Shown in pieces: positions 8,590 to 17,748 of a DNA stretch of 64,000 nucleotides. The notes below the pieces were generated by a model, which was given only the letters and a program-made list of their open reading frames with translations, had not been told where the DNA came from and did not search any database. Location of the stretch: assembly GCA_963807225.1 (NCBI GenBank), contig CAWEAD010000005.1, positions 372,001-436,000 on the forward strand, in the 5' to 3' direction. A program made the position numbers and the translations under genes. This stretch comes from JAGVGT01 sp963807225. Lineage in GTDB: Bacteria > Desulfobacterota > Desulfobulbia > Desulfobulbales > JAGXFP01. The stretch's first letter is position 1. Each line of letters opens with the position of its first letter.

Positions 8590-10836
8590 TTAGAAGCCCT
8601 TGAAGGGATTCGGCCCCATTTCAATGATCTCGTCCACGAACTCCTTGATGATCTCGGGAACACGGTTGAAATCGGTTATGGCAACTTGCCTCATCGCACA
8701 ACGTTCAGGTTCGAGCCCGAGACTGCCGAGGGTCTCACCGATATTAGCCATACGTTTGTCGGCAATCTCGCTACCCTTAACAAAATGACACTGATAGTCG
8801 TCGCCGTATTTGCAACCCAGGAGCATTACTCCGTCCATGCCGGAGGAAAGGGCGTCCTTGATCCAGACCATATTCACCGAACCCAGGCAACGCACCGGGA
8901 TAAAGCGGACCAGATTGTTGATTCCGAGACGACGCATACCGGCCATATCGATGGCGGGATAGGCGTCATTCTCGCAGACAAAGACGGCAAAACGCAGCTT
9001 GTCCTCGTCGTCATCGGGAACCTCGATGGCCTTGACCATGGAACCGATCATATCGACGTTGTAGTTTTTGAAGCCGATGATCCGCTCGGGACAGGCGCCC
9101 ATGCAGGTGCCGCAACGACGGCACCGGGTCGGGTTGGGTAGCGGGGTCCCTTTCTCGTCATCGTCAAGGGCGCCGAACGGGCATTCCTCGGTGCATCGTT
9201 TACACTGGGTGCAGCGCTGGAAAAAGAACTCCGGATAGCTCTGATCGCCGGACCGGGGATGAACCGATACGCCACGATCGGCGGATTCGATACACTGAAT
9301 GGCCTTAAGAGCTGCACCGGTGGCATCGTCGATAGCTTCATCCATGGCCATGGCTTTGCGCACCCCGCCGCAGGTGTAAACCCCGGTCCGCCGGGTTTCA
9401 TAGGGGAAGCAGATGAAATGCGAATCGGCATACCCGTCGAAAAGACCCAGGTCAGAGAAGGCCGGCCCCTGACGATAAGATAAATTAATAGTGGCATTAT
9501 CACTGGTGGTAGGCTTGAGACCGGCCGCCAGGACCACCATATCAACCTCGATGCTGATGTCTTCGTTAAGAAGGGTATCCTTGGCGTTTACCACCAGGGA
9601 GCCGCCCTGGTCTTCCACTCCGGTAACAGTGGCTTTGGTCAAAAAGATACCGTCGTGGTTCTGGGCAGATTTGTAAAACATTTCCATATTGCCCGGGGTA
9701 CGCATGTGCTGATAAAGGATATAGGCTTTACCTTCGGCATTGTCTTCACGGACATAGCTGGCCTGCTTCAGGGCAACCATGCTGGTCACAGAGTTACAGT
9801 AGGGAAAATCCCTATCATGCTCTTCCCCGCCAGGGCTCTGGACAAAAGCCACCCGAGCAGGAACCTTGCCTTCCTTGGCCAGCTTTTCGAACTGGGCATT
9901 GGTAACAACTTTATCGTGACCGGGCAGCAGATGCTCAAACTCAGAGACATCGGCCGGAGTCCAGCCGGTGGCCAAAACCACGGAGCCGAACTTTTCGGCG
10001 TCGGGATTGGGCGCGGTATATTTCTGCATACCGGCGTTGGGGTCTTCCATCTCACCCTTGGCGATTTTGTCCTGATCATCGACGGTGACCTTGGCGGGGG
10101 CATCCCATTCGCTCTTGGTGCCGGCCGCCTTGAGGGTCACACCGAAATTACCTGGAGCCCCGGCGATCCGGGCCACTTCCGTGGACATTTTCACGCTGAT
10201 GTTGCCATCGGCAGTGACAGCGTTGACCAAATCGGCAATCGAGTTTTCTTCAAGATCCGTCCAAGGCGCTTTCGTGGGGAACTGCTTGCGCCAGCCCAGA
10301 GCCTTACCGCCCAAGACATCGGTCTTCTCTACCAGAGTAACTCCATAGCCCGCTCTGGAAGCTTCCAGAGCGGCAGTTAGGCCGGATATACCACCACCCA
10401 TGACCAGAATCTTTTTAGTGATGGTCTCAAGCTGGTATGGTTCAGGCAACTCGGTTTTCTTGGCCTGGGTACAGCCCATTCGCATATAGTCGGAAGCCAG
10501 TTCCTGAGTATAATCTGCACCGGCCCCTTCCGGCTGACACCAGGCTACCTGCTCTCGCAGGTTTGCTCTGATGGTGATTTTGTCGCTACCGAAATTAAAG
10601 ACATCCTGCATAACCCGAGGAGAACAGGCGCCGATGACCACGGTGTTAACACCGTTATTGTTGATATCGTTTTGAATTAATTCACGACCGGCGGTGGCGC
10701 AAAGAGCTTCATGGGTCTTGCACTCCATCTTCATTTCGCCGGTCACCACACCGGTAAGGGCCTCAATGTCGAGGGCGTCACCGATACCACAGCCTGTGCA
10801 GATATATGCACCGTATTTTTTATCCATTATTGTCAC
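8590..10836 (-). CDS. qmoB: Quinone-interacting membrane-bound oxidoreductase subunit B
   Basis: QmoB is an HdrA-like flavoprotein of the Qmo complex. In the 748-residue product an N-terminal segment has CTGCGIGDALDIE, a FAD-binding GGGISGLTAALEA motif lies near residue 150, two ferredoxin-type clusters (CTQCKRCTEECP and CRRCGTCMGACP) lie near residues 550-590, and a C-terminal MvhD-like domain includes FVCEND and VRCLGSVN. This architecture matches the QmoB family and its role in possible electron confurcation with AprAB. It begins 3 bases after qmoA, so the two are translationally linked. Confidence 0.95.
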   Translation of the reverse strand: MTIMDKKYGAYICTGCGIGDALDIEALTGVVTGEMKMECKTHEALCATAGRELIQNDINNNGVNTVVIGACSPRVMQDVFNFGSDKITIRANLREQVAWCQPEGAGADYTQELASDYMRMGCTQAKKTELPEPYQLETITKKILVMGGGISGLTAALEASRAGYGVTLVEKTDVLGGKALGWRKQFPTKAPWTDLEENSIADLVNAVTADGNISVKMSTEVARIAGAPGNFGVTLKAAGTKSEWDAPAKVTVDDQDKIAKGEMEDPNAGMQKYTAPNPDAEKFGSVVLATGWTPADVSEFEHLLPGHDKVVTNAQFEKLAKEGKVPARVAFVQSPGGEEHDRDFPYCNSVTSMVALKQASYVREDNAEGKAYILYQHMRTPGNMEMFYKSAQNHDGIFLTKATVTGVEDQGGSLVVNAKDTLLNEDISIEVDMVVLAAGLKPTTSDNATINLSYRQGPAFSDLGLFDGYADSHFICFPYETRRTGVYTCGGVRKAMAMDEAIDDATGAALKAIQCIESADRGVSVHPRSGDQSYPEFFFQRCTQCKRCTEECPFGALDDDEKGTPLPNPTRCRRCGTCMGACPERIIGFKNYNVDMIGSMVKAIEVPDDDEDKLRFAVFVCENDAYPAIDMAGMRRLGINNLVRFIPVRCLGSVNMVWIKDALSSGMDGVMLLGCKYGDDYQCHFVKGSEIADKRMANIGETLGSLGLEPERCAMRQVAITDFNRVPEIIKEFVDEIIEMGPNPFKGF

Positions 10837-10839
10837 CTC

Positions 10840-12096
10840 CTACCGGGAAGCCTGAATAGCTTTCAGGGCTGCAGCTGTTGAGTTCTGAGTACTGGTTACA
10901 ACATCGGCCGCCTTCTTGGCACATCCGGCAGACAGCATTGCCGCGTCTGCGTCGGAGACGATGAACCCGTTTCCGTCTACTTTGACACCGACCTGCTTGG
11001 CAGCATCGGTCCCGGCCGGCTGCATACCGGTGGCGAGAATTGCCAGGTCAACTTTGACCTGGACCTTCTCACCGGTCACCGCATTTTCGGCCACCACAGT
11101 AACTCCTCCGTCATCTTCAGCAATAATATCGGCGACCTTACCCTTGATGAAGGTGACATTTTCATCGGCCACCAGTTTTTCACGGAACTTCTCATATTTG
11201 CCCGGTGTGCGTAGATCGATGTAGAAGACAGTAACCTTGGCCTCCGGATAGCGCTCTCGAATGTAGGTGATCTGTTTCAGACTGGCCATGCAGCAGATAT
11301 AGGAACAGTACTCCAGGTGGTTCTCGTCACGGGAACCGGCACATTGGACAAAGGCGAAGCTCTCGGGCTCCTTGTTGTCACCGGGGCGCAGAATCTGCCC
11401 ACCGGTGGGACCGCCAGGGGCAGCCAGTCTTTCCATCATCATATTGGTGATGATGGCGTCGCTGGAACCGTACTTGAGATTGGCCATTTTGGTGGCATCA
11501 TAGGGATTCCAGCCAGTGGCCCAAACCACCGAGGCGACATCGACGGACATAGACTTGGCAGCGCCTTCAAGTTCTACGGCGTCATACTTACAAGCTTCAA
11601 CGCATTTTCCACATTTGGAACAGGCATCGAAGTCTATGGCGTACTTCATGGGGAAAGCCATGTCGTGGGGCTTATAAATGGCTTTGGTCTTATCCATACC
11701 GAAGTTAAAGGCGTTATCGCGCTCTTCGGGGCATGCTTCAACACAAGCATTACAGGCCGTACAATTACTGTTAACGCCACGGTGGGTGGTCTCCAGAGTA
11801 ACCTGGTAGTTGCCGGCGGCACCGGAAACCCCCTTGACCTCCGTCATGGTGTATACCCTGATCCGCCGATTGTTCTTAATGCGTTTGAAGTTTATCTCCA
11901 AGCCGCAGGAAGGCGGACACAGTTTGGGGAAGTATTGATTAAGCTGAGCAACCCGGCCTCCCAGGTAAGGGTTTTTCTCCACAAGAAAAACATCTTTACC
12001 GACTTCAGCGGCTTCCAGAGCAGCAGTAAGCCCACTGATCCCGCCGCCCACGACCAGAACCGCACCCGCACCGGATGCACTGCGTTCGTCCGTCAT
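10840..12096 (-). CDS. qmoA: Quinone-interacting membrane-bound oxidoreductase subunit A
   Basis: QmoA is the smaller HdrA-like flavoprotein of the Qmo complex. The 418-residue protein opens with a dinucleotide-binding motif (GGGISGLTAALEAAE, near residue 17), followed by an SCGLEINF segment typical of HdrA-like proteins and two ferredoxin-like motifs, CTACNACVEACP and CSKCGKCVEACK. Near the C-terminus LAILATGMQPA closes the FAD fold. It follows aprA after a 186-base gap that contains a terminator-like palindrome and a separate dyad, suggesting that expression of qmo can be set apart from aprBA. Confidence 0.95.
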   Translation of the reverse strand: MTDERSASGAGAVLVVGGGISGLTAALEAAEVGKDVFLVEKNPYLGGRVAQLNQYFPKLCPPSCGLEINFKRIKNNRRIRVYTMTEVKGVSGAAGNYQVTLETTHRGVNSNCTACNACVEACPEERDNAFNFGMDKTKAIYKPHDMAFPMKYAIDFDACSKCGKCVEACKYDAVELEGAAKSMSVDVASVVWATGWNPYDATKMANLKYGSSDAIITNMMMERLAAPGGPTGGQILRPGDNKEPESFAFVQCAGSRDENHLEYCSYICCMASLKQITYIRERYPEAKVTVFYIDLRTPGKYEKFREKLVADENVTFIKGKVADIIAEDDGGVTVVAENAVTGEKVQVKVDLAILATGMQPAGTDAAKQVGVKVDGNGFIVSDADAAMLSAGCAKKAADVVTSTQNSTAAALKAIQASR

Positions 12097-12134
12097 GTCT
12101 AGCCTCCATTAGCAGATATTGATTAAAATAACTG

Positions 12135-12181
12135 GTTTGCTTAGCTCAGACGTCTCACCGAGACCGCTCAACTAAACAAAC
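12135..12181 (-). promoter_or_regulatory. Interrupted dyad upstream of qmoA
   Basis: A 47-base element has two 22-base arms that match at about 17 positions, with outer GTTTG/CAAAC, middle TTAG/CTAA and inner GTCTC/GAGAC blocks. It lies about 39 bases ahead of the qmoA start, after the aprA terminator. It could be a protein-binding site or a leader hairpin; the sequence does not decide. Confidence 0.45.
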
Positions 12182-12210
12182 CAAAAAAAAGCACCGTAAG
12201 GGTATAGAAA

Positions 12211-12244
12211 AATCTCCAGGCACCCGGCCGGGTGCCTGGAGATT
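12211..12244 (-). terminator. Terminator after aprA
   Basis: A perfect 34-base palindrome (17 bp per arm, AATCTCCAGGCACCCGG) lies 39 bases after the aprA stop. In the minus direction it is followed by a T run. It likely ends most aprBA transcripts, with qmoABC reached by read-through or by its own promoter. Confidence 0.75.
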
Positions 12245-12282
12245 CATACTAAACTGCGACTAAGCCTCGACAGAGAGGTGGA

Positions 12283-14299
12283 TCAGATCCACGGCTCGGT
12301 CTCGACAATGTTGATGCAGTTGACCTTCTCACACTTCCACTCCTTGGTTTCGGGGTCGAAGGTGGAGTTAACGAAGGCCTTCCAGTTGGCATCATCAACA
12401 GTCGGGTAATCGGAGCGATAATAGAAGCCAGGATAGCGGCTTTCTTTCCGGAACTCGATGTGACGGATGTGGGTCTCCACGCACCAGATCCGGTGGTAGT
12501 TTTCCCAGGCACGCATCAACTCATGCAGGTCGCCGGCAGCCATCAACTCGGCATCTTCCCGCAGCATGCGGAGCAGATCCAGGCAGATGTTGAGCAGCTT
12601 GCCGGAGGTCATGTAGTAAGTGGCAACGCCGCCGCCATACTCATCGGTGGCCTTCATCAGGCGCATCATGATACCGGCCGGCTTGCAGTAGTTGGGGTTG
12701 ACGTCGGCGGCGGTGGACTTGCCGACATGCTCATGATAACGAACAACCGGGGCGTAGATCTCGGCGGCCAGTTCCTGAGCGGTCTGCTTCAGTTCGGGCT
12801 TGAAGTCTGGCATGGTCGCGGCAGTATTTAACCATCTGCTTGGCAACGATACGACCCTCGGCATGAGAACCGGAGGAGAACTTGTGACCGGAAGCGCCAA
12901 CGCCGTCGCCGGCAGTGAACAGACCGTCAACAGTGGTCATGCGGTTGTAGCCCCATTTGTACTGATGGCTACGAGGTCCGTCAACAGTCGGGACCCAGTC
13001 TTCGTTCGGACCGGAAGTCCAAATACCGCAGCAGCCGGAGTGAGAACCCAGCATGTAGGGTTCGGTCGGCATGATCTCGGAACCGACTTTCTCAGGTTCG
13101 ATGTTCATACCAGCCCAGAGGCCGGCCTGACCAACAGACATATCGAGGAAGTCTTCCCAGGCCTCAGACTCGAGATGCTTCCAGAACTTCATGACTGACT
13201 TCTCGTCCATGCCTTTGGCACGTCGGTCTTCCAGGAAGGCGTTCAAAGCAACGTCGGTAGCCATGTAGATCGGGCCACGGCCTGCTTTCAGCTCGTTGAT
13301 CATCAAGTGGTTACGCAGACAGGTCGGGGTAACGGCAGAAGCACCGTAAGGCATGAACTTGGAGAGTTCTTCCTTGACCGCGTCGGAATTGGCGTAGAAC
13401 TCGCCCAGACCGTTCTGTACTTTGGCTTTGAACAGAAGGAACCAAGCACCGACCGGGCCGTAACCGTCTTTGAAACGGGCCGGGGTGAAACGATTTTCCA
13501 TCATGGTCAGAGTGGCGCCAACCTGGGCGCACATGGTGTAGGTGGAACCGGCGTTCCAAACCGGATACCAGGCACGACCCTTGCCTTCACCGGTGGACCG
13601 GGGACGGAAGATGTTGACAGCACCGCCGCAGGCGCAAAGAGCAGTCTTGCAACGGAAGACATGGACCTTATTCTCACGGGTGGAGAAACCAACGGCACCG
13701 GCAATCTGGTTCTTGACGTTTTTGTCAAGCAGCAGCTTGACGATGAAGACACGCTCCATGCAGTTCTCTTCGCCCAGAGCGGACTTGGCCGGCTCAGCAA
13801 CGATGCACTTGTAGGATTCGCCGTTGATCATGATCTGCCACTTGCCGGTACGAACCGGCTGGCCGCCTTCACGCAGGGTGGGGGCAGGCTTGGCGCCGTC
13901 CAGGGTCTCGCCGTCGGCGTCCTTCTTCCAGATGGGCAGACCCCATTCCTCGAAGAGCTTGACGGATTCGTCAACGTGGCGACCCAGGTCATAGATCAGA
14001 TCTTCGCGAACCACGCCCATCAGGTCGTTACGGACCATTTTGACGTAGTTTTCAATTTTGTTCTCACCAATATAGGTGTTGATGGCGGAAAGGCCTTGAG
14101 CCACGGCGCCGGAACGCTCCATGGAAGCCTTATCCACCAGTTTGATTTTCAGGTCGGCCGGAGCCCACTTCTTGATCTCGAAAGCCGCGCCGCAAGCAGC
14201 CATACCGCCGCCGATGATCAGAACATCGACGTCGTGCTCAACAACTTCCGGATTCGGATTGGCGGGCAGTTCGCCCAGAGGCTTATTGGGTAACGCCAT
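12283..14299 (-). CDS. aprA: Adenylylsulfate reductase alpha subunit, interrupted by one frameshift
   Basis: AprA is the FAD subunit that reduces APS to sulfite and AMP in the cytoplasm. The first frame runs from ATG at 14299 (MALPNKPLGELPANP) with an N-terminal FAD motif, LIIGGGMAACGAA (near 29), and the flavoprotein C-terminal block GDGVGASGHKFSSGSHAEGR. It goes out of frame after KYCRDHA. The other frame resumes with DFKPELKQTAQEL and ends at 12283. Removing one base, the T at 12808 on the plus strand, joins the two exactly and gives a 671-residue protein of normal length. All else is conserved, so I read this as a sequencing or assembly insertion. It is a true pseudogene only if confirmed. 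It lies 46 bases after aprB. Confidence 0.93.
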
Positions 14300-14345
14300 A
14301 GTCGTATCTCCTTAGCTTATATTTGAATTGTTAATATGTGACGGA

Positions 14346-14774
14346 TTATTTGGCCAGCATGGTCGGTACGGGCAGGTCTTTCTCGAGCAACAACTTCTCA
14401 TCGTCGAGACTCGCACCCTTGCCGTCCTTATAAGCATTGGCGGCGCCTTCGGCAGTGGTCCTGATCGGGAACTTGAAGCGTTTCATGTTGCCGTTACGAA
14501 ACTTTACAGTCCACATGATGGAGTCGGAACTACGCATCGGATGCACCTGTCCGCCCATGGGTACGAAGTCATTGTATCCACGGACCATAATTGCACCCTG
14601 AGGACAGATCTTCACGCAAGAGTAGCATTCCCAGCACGCATCAGGCTCCTGATTGTAAGCCTTCATCGCCTCAACATTCAGAACCATCAGGTCATTGGGG
14701 CAGATGTACATGCAGGCAGTCTTGTCGCCACCTTTGCAGCCATCACATTTGGAAGGATCTACATAGCTTGGCAT
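14346..14774 (-). CDS. aprB: Adenylylsulfate reductase beta subunit
   Basis: AprB is the iron-sulfur subunit that feeds electrons to the FAD of AprA. The 142-residue protein has two [4Fe-4S] motifs: CDGCKGGDKTACMYICP (residues about 10-26), which has the long loop typical of AprB, and CWECYSCVKICP (about 47-58). A C-terminal tail (about 105-142) wraps around AprA in known structures. Start ATG at 14774 is preceded by GGAGGTAAG. It is the first gene of the locus and follows a leader of about 260 bases. Confidence 0.96.
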   Translation of the reverse strand: MPSYVDPSKCDGCKGGDKTACMYICPNDLMVLNVEAMKAYNQEPDACWECYSCVKICPQGAIMVRGYNDFVPMGGQVHPMRSSDSIMWTVKFRNGNMKRFKFPIRTTAEGAANAYKDGKGASLDDEKLLLEKDLPVPTMLAK

Positions 14775-15004
14775 TCACTTACCTCCTAAACAAATTTGAA
14801 TTTTTCAGACCCCGCCAGATGCGGAATCCACGTTTAACTTAATACTTCCTAATGCCGAGTTGAAAAATTGAGGGGCAGTTAAAGCCCGGTAAAACACCGC
14901 GGCCAGGCCCGGCAAGCCAATCCCGCCCGCAATATTTTTTACGTATCAATAGACCTACAGACAACGAATTCTATCTTCTACTTTGGACATCTTACCCTTC
15001 GCAA

Positions 15005-15034
15005 GAAAAAAATGAAGAGCCACTCATTTTTTTC
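15005..15034 (-). promoter_or_regulatory. A/T-tract palindrome just downstream of the apr promoter
   Basis: GAAAAAAATGA (15005-15015) and TCATTTTTTTC (15024-15034) form a perfect 11-bp inverted repeat with an 8-base spacer. It would begin about 3 bases after the predicted transcription start of the apr operon. It may be an operator or an early RNA hairpin. Confidence 0.5.
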
Positions 15035-15043
15035 GCAAAACCT

Positions 15044-15072
15044 TGTATAAATTTTCACCTATTAAAAGTCAA
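15044..15072 (-). promoter_or_regulatory. Sigma70-type promoter of the apr-qmo locus
   Basis: On the minus strand TTGACT (15072-15067) and TATACA (15049-15044) are spaced by exactly 17 bases, a near-consensus sigma70 promoter pointing to aprB. A second inverted repeat with arms AACCCCTT/AAGGGGTT (15102-15109 and 15126-15133) lies about 30-60 bases upstream of the -35 and could bind an activator. Confidence 0.7.
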
Positions 15073-15295
15073 GCAAAAAACTTTTACTGACAACGCCTTA
15101 CAACCCCTTTCACTTACATAGATACAAGGGGTTACGTCTAGCTCGCGACCTCACCTCGCTGAATGGTCTGGCGCTCCATCTCTCTCTGGTCAAATCAATT
15201 TGACAGCGGGACGGCGGATGGTTACAGTTGCCGTCGTTATCTTCGGCAAAGGTTTGACCTTTTTGCGTAAATTCTGAACACAGGAACCAATAGAT

Positions 15296-16240
15296 ATGGC
15301 GGATTTAAAAACACCCGGACAATTCAGCGGCAAGAGCCTGTTCGGCACCGAGACCAATCCCAGTAATATCATGCCCAGTAAACTGGGTCCTGATAGCCGG
15401 CTGAAATTCCGTTGTCACCCTAAGGTCTCCTGTTTCACCGCCTGCTGTGGCAATATCAATATTATCCTTACGCCTTACGACATCCTGAGAATCCGCCGCG
15501 CCCTGAACCTTCCGGCCAGTGAATTTCTTCTGCGCTTTACCACTCCGGTCTACCTGGAAAAAACCGATATGCCCGGGGTAAAAATTCATCTGGACCAGGA
15601 CGGCCGCTGTCCTTTCGTCACCCCGGAAGGCTGCACCATCTATCCTTACCGACCCACAACCTGCCGCTATTATCCGGTTGGCATGTCCTTTTTCCATGAA
15701 GCAGCCGAAGGCGGTCTCTCTGAAGAATTCTACTTCCTGGTAAAGGAATCCCACTGCAAGGGACATGAGGAGGAGCTGGTGCAGACCATCAGGGAATGGC
15801 GCCGGGACCAGGGCATCGACGAGTCCGATGAAATGAACAAGGAGTGGATGGAACTGGTCATGCGCCGCAAGTCATTCGGCCTCCAGGCCACCCTGAGCGA
15901 GGCGGCACAGAAGATGTTCTTCATGGCCAGCACCGATCTCGACAAGTTCCGAGACTTTGTCTTCAACAGTACTTTTTTAGACATCTACGAGATTGATCAG
16001 CAGACCCTGGATGAAATCAAGAGCGACGATATCGCCCTGATGAAGTTCTCCACCAAATATCTTGCCTCTTCCCTGTTCGGCACCAACACCCTGAAGATCA
16101 GGGAAGAAAAAGTCAAAGCCAGGGCCGAGGAGTTGAAAACAACCCAAGGCGAGGCGGAGAAAAAGGCCGAGGAAACCTACCGGACTCTGCGGAATGACCG
16201 GGACAAACTACAGGAAATGATCGCCGGTCAAAAAAAGTAG
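15296..16240 (+). CDS. YkgJ-family cysteine-cluster protein
   Basis: The 314-residue product has the cysteine pattern of the YkgJ / zinc- or iron-chelating cluster family. C40, C46, C50 and C51 lie in a FRCHPKVSCFTACCG segment, followed by GRCPFV, GCTIYPYRPTTCRYYP and a later HCKGH. Such domains bind a metal or an Fe-S cluster; the biochemical role is not known. The C-terminal 60 residues are charged and probably helical. It is soluble, without a signal peptide. It is divergent from aprB across a 521-base intergenic region. Its position next to the apr operon may be chance. A frame without a known specific function. Confidence 0.8.
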   Translation: MADLKTPGQFSGKSLFGTETNPSNIMPSKLGPDSRLKFRCHPKVSCFTACCGNINIILTPYDILRIRRALNLPASEFLLRFTTPVYLEKTDMPGVKIHLDQDGRCPFVTPEGCTIYPYRPTTCRYYPVGMSFFHEAAEGGLSEEFYFLVKESHCKGHEEELVQTIREWRRDQGIDESDEMNKEWMELVMRRKSFGLQATLSEAAQKMFFMASTDLDKFRDFVFNSTFLDIYEIDQQTLDEIKSDDIALMKFSTKYLASSLFGTNTLKIREEKVKARAEELKTTQGEAEKKAEETYRTLRNDRDKLQEMIAGQKK

Positions 16241-16320
16241 CTCTGATCCTGTTACATTCAAGGGGGCGAGATCGCCACCTCCAGGCATTGGTGCAGAAAA
16301 TCGGCTCCCGACTCCGGGGT

Positions 16321-17742
16321 TTAGCCGGGTTGACTCTCTCCCAGGGTAATCAAAAAAGTCGCACCCTCTCCCGGGGCGCTGACAACCATGATCTTCCCCC
16401 TATGCTCGTCAATGATATTCTTGACAATGGCCAGCCCTAGGCCGGATCCCCGAATCTTGTCGGTGTAAAATGGCTTGAAGATCTGCTCCTGCCTATCCGA
16501 CGGGATACCGGGGCCACTGTCGGAAATGGCTATTTTCACTCCGTTCTTACCGAGCCCGGCCGGACTGAGCACAATCCTCAACCGCCCTTCTTCGCCCATG
16601 GCCTGGATCCCGTTAAGAACCACATTCAGGATTGCCCGGTACAACAGTTCCCGGTCAGCGGCGATCGGTTTCAGTTCGTCTGCGACTTGAAGTTGGCAGT
16701 CAATCCGGCGCTTTACCAGTTCCGGAGCGACGAACTTCAGAACATCATCCACCACTTCCCGCACCGCCACCGGCAATACCCGCATCTCGCGGGGTCTGGC
16801 AAAGTCGAGAAACTCCCTGACGATGCTGTCCAGCCGCGCAGTCTCGTCGACGATCACCCTGCTTAACTGCTCATTGGCCGGTGAATCATGGCCCAAACGT
16901 TTCTGCAGCATCTCGGCGGTACTGCGGATGATGCCCAGAGGGTTCTTGATCTCGTGGGAAACCGAGGCCACCATTTTCCCCAGGCTGGCCAGATGTTCGC
17001 TGCGGCGCAGCCGGTCTTCCAGAACCTGCCGTTCGCGGGCTCGGACATCGATAATCTGGTCGGCCCGAGCCACAATCAACCGCAGAATAACAAAGAGGAT
17101 GAACATGCAGAGGAAGGCGATACCGCTGATCATCCCTTGTAACCTGATGGTGGCACGGTAATCTTCCGACATGTCCTGAACTATTTCAATCACCCCCATG
17201 ATCTGGGCCGGTTGCTTCTCGGATCGGAAAGGAATGTAGGAAATCAATTTACAGTAGGGTTTGGCAACTCCCGGCAACAAACTGAGAATCGAACCTCGGA
17301 CCTCGAGACGAGATGAGGTTTGCCCCTCCTTGGCCTTCAGATAAGGTTCTCCGCCTTCCTCAAGCATACCGACCCGGTCGTTCACAGTACTGTAGACCAC
17401 GATGTCTGAGCGCTGATCGAGAATGGTGACCGTCTCGACTTTCATGCCGTGGGTAATATTGCGGATGATCAGATCCAAACGCTTCTGCTGACCGGGATGC
17501 CGCGGGTCCAGACTGCCGTAACGCAGGAAGGAGGGTAAGACGAAACGGTCATAGACCTGTTGGTTGATGTTGCGGGCGAAAACCAGAGCATATTCCTGGC
17601 TCCGGCTCAGCATTACCTGATTGGCATGGTTGGAGATCAGGGCCGCCAGAATCGGCGTGAAAATCAGAAAAACCAACAGAGTAGTAAAGGAAAAAAACTT
17701 TACCAGCCCGAAGGGCTTGTCGCTTACCTTACTGAATTGCAT
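16321..17742 (-). CDS. Membrane sensor histidine kinase
   Basis: The 473-residue protein has a first membrane helix near residues 15-38, a periplasmic sensor region (about 39-200) with a PAS/Cache-like ILDQRSDIVVYS segment, a second helix near 203-225, a HisKA domain with the H-box VSHEIKNPLG (H263), and an HATPase domain with DSGPGIP and GSGLGLAIVKNI. It should autophosphorylate on H263 in response to an extracytoplasmic signal. No response regulator is adjacent, so its partner is unknown. It ends a short minus-strand unit with the radical SAM gene, which ends only 6 bases upstream of its start. Confidence 0.88.
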   Translation of the reverse strand: MQFSKVSDKPFGLVKFFSFTTLLVFLIFTPILAALISNHANQVMLSRSQEYALVFARNINQQVYDRFVLPSFLRYGSLDPRHPGQQKRLDLIIRNITHGMKVETVTILDQRSDIVVYSTVNDRVGMLEEGGEPYLKAKEGQTSSRLEVRGSILSLLPGVAKPYCKLISYIPFRSEKQPAQIMGVIEIVQDMSEDYRATIRLQGMISGIAFLCMFILFVILRLIVARADQIIDVRARERQVLEDRLRRSEHLASLGKMVASVSHEIKNPLGIIRSTAEMLQKRLGHDSPANEQLSRVIVDETARLDSIVREFLDFARPREMRVLPVAVREVVDDVLKFVAPELVKRRIDCQLQVADELKPIAADRELLYRAILNVVLNGIQAMGEEGRLRIVLSPAGLGKNGVKIAISDSGPGIPSDRQEQIFKPFYTDKIRGSGLGLAIVKNIIDEHRGKIMVVSAPGEGATFLITLGESQPG

Positions 17743-17748
17743 GCCTTT

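Larger units (their letters stand above)
14775..15295. promoter_or_regulatory. Intergenic region between aprB and the divergent ykgJ-like gene
   Basis: No gene is seen in these 521 bases. It is AT-richer than its surroundings and holds the apr promoter and two palindromes described separately. From the predicted start near 15037 the aprB leader would be about 260 bases. I see no recognised riboswitch in it. Confidence 0.6.

Noticed and set aside
12811..12813. An internal ATG (MPDFKPEL) that could make the C-terminal part of AprA a separate gene
   Set aside because: There is no ribosome-binding site, and the sequence continues AprA exactly once one base is removed.
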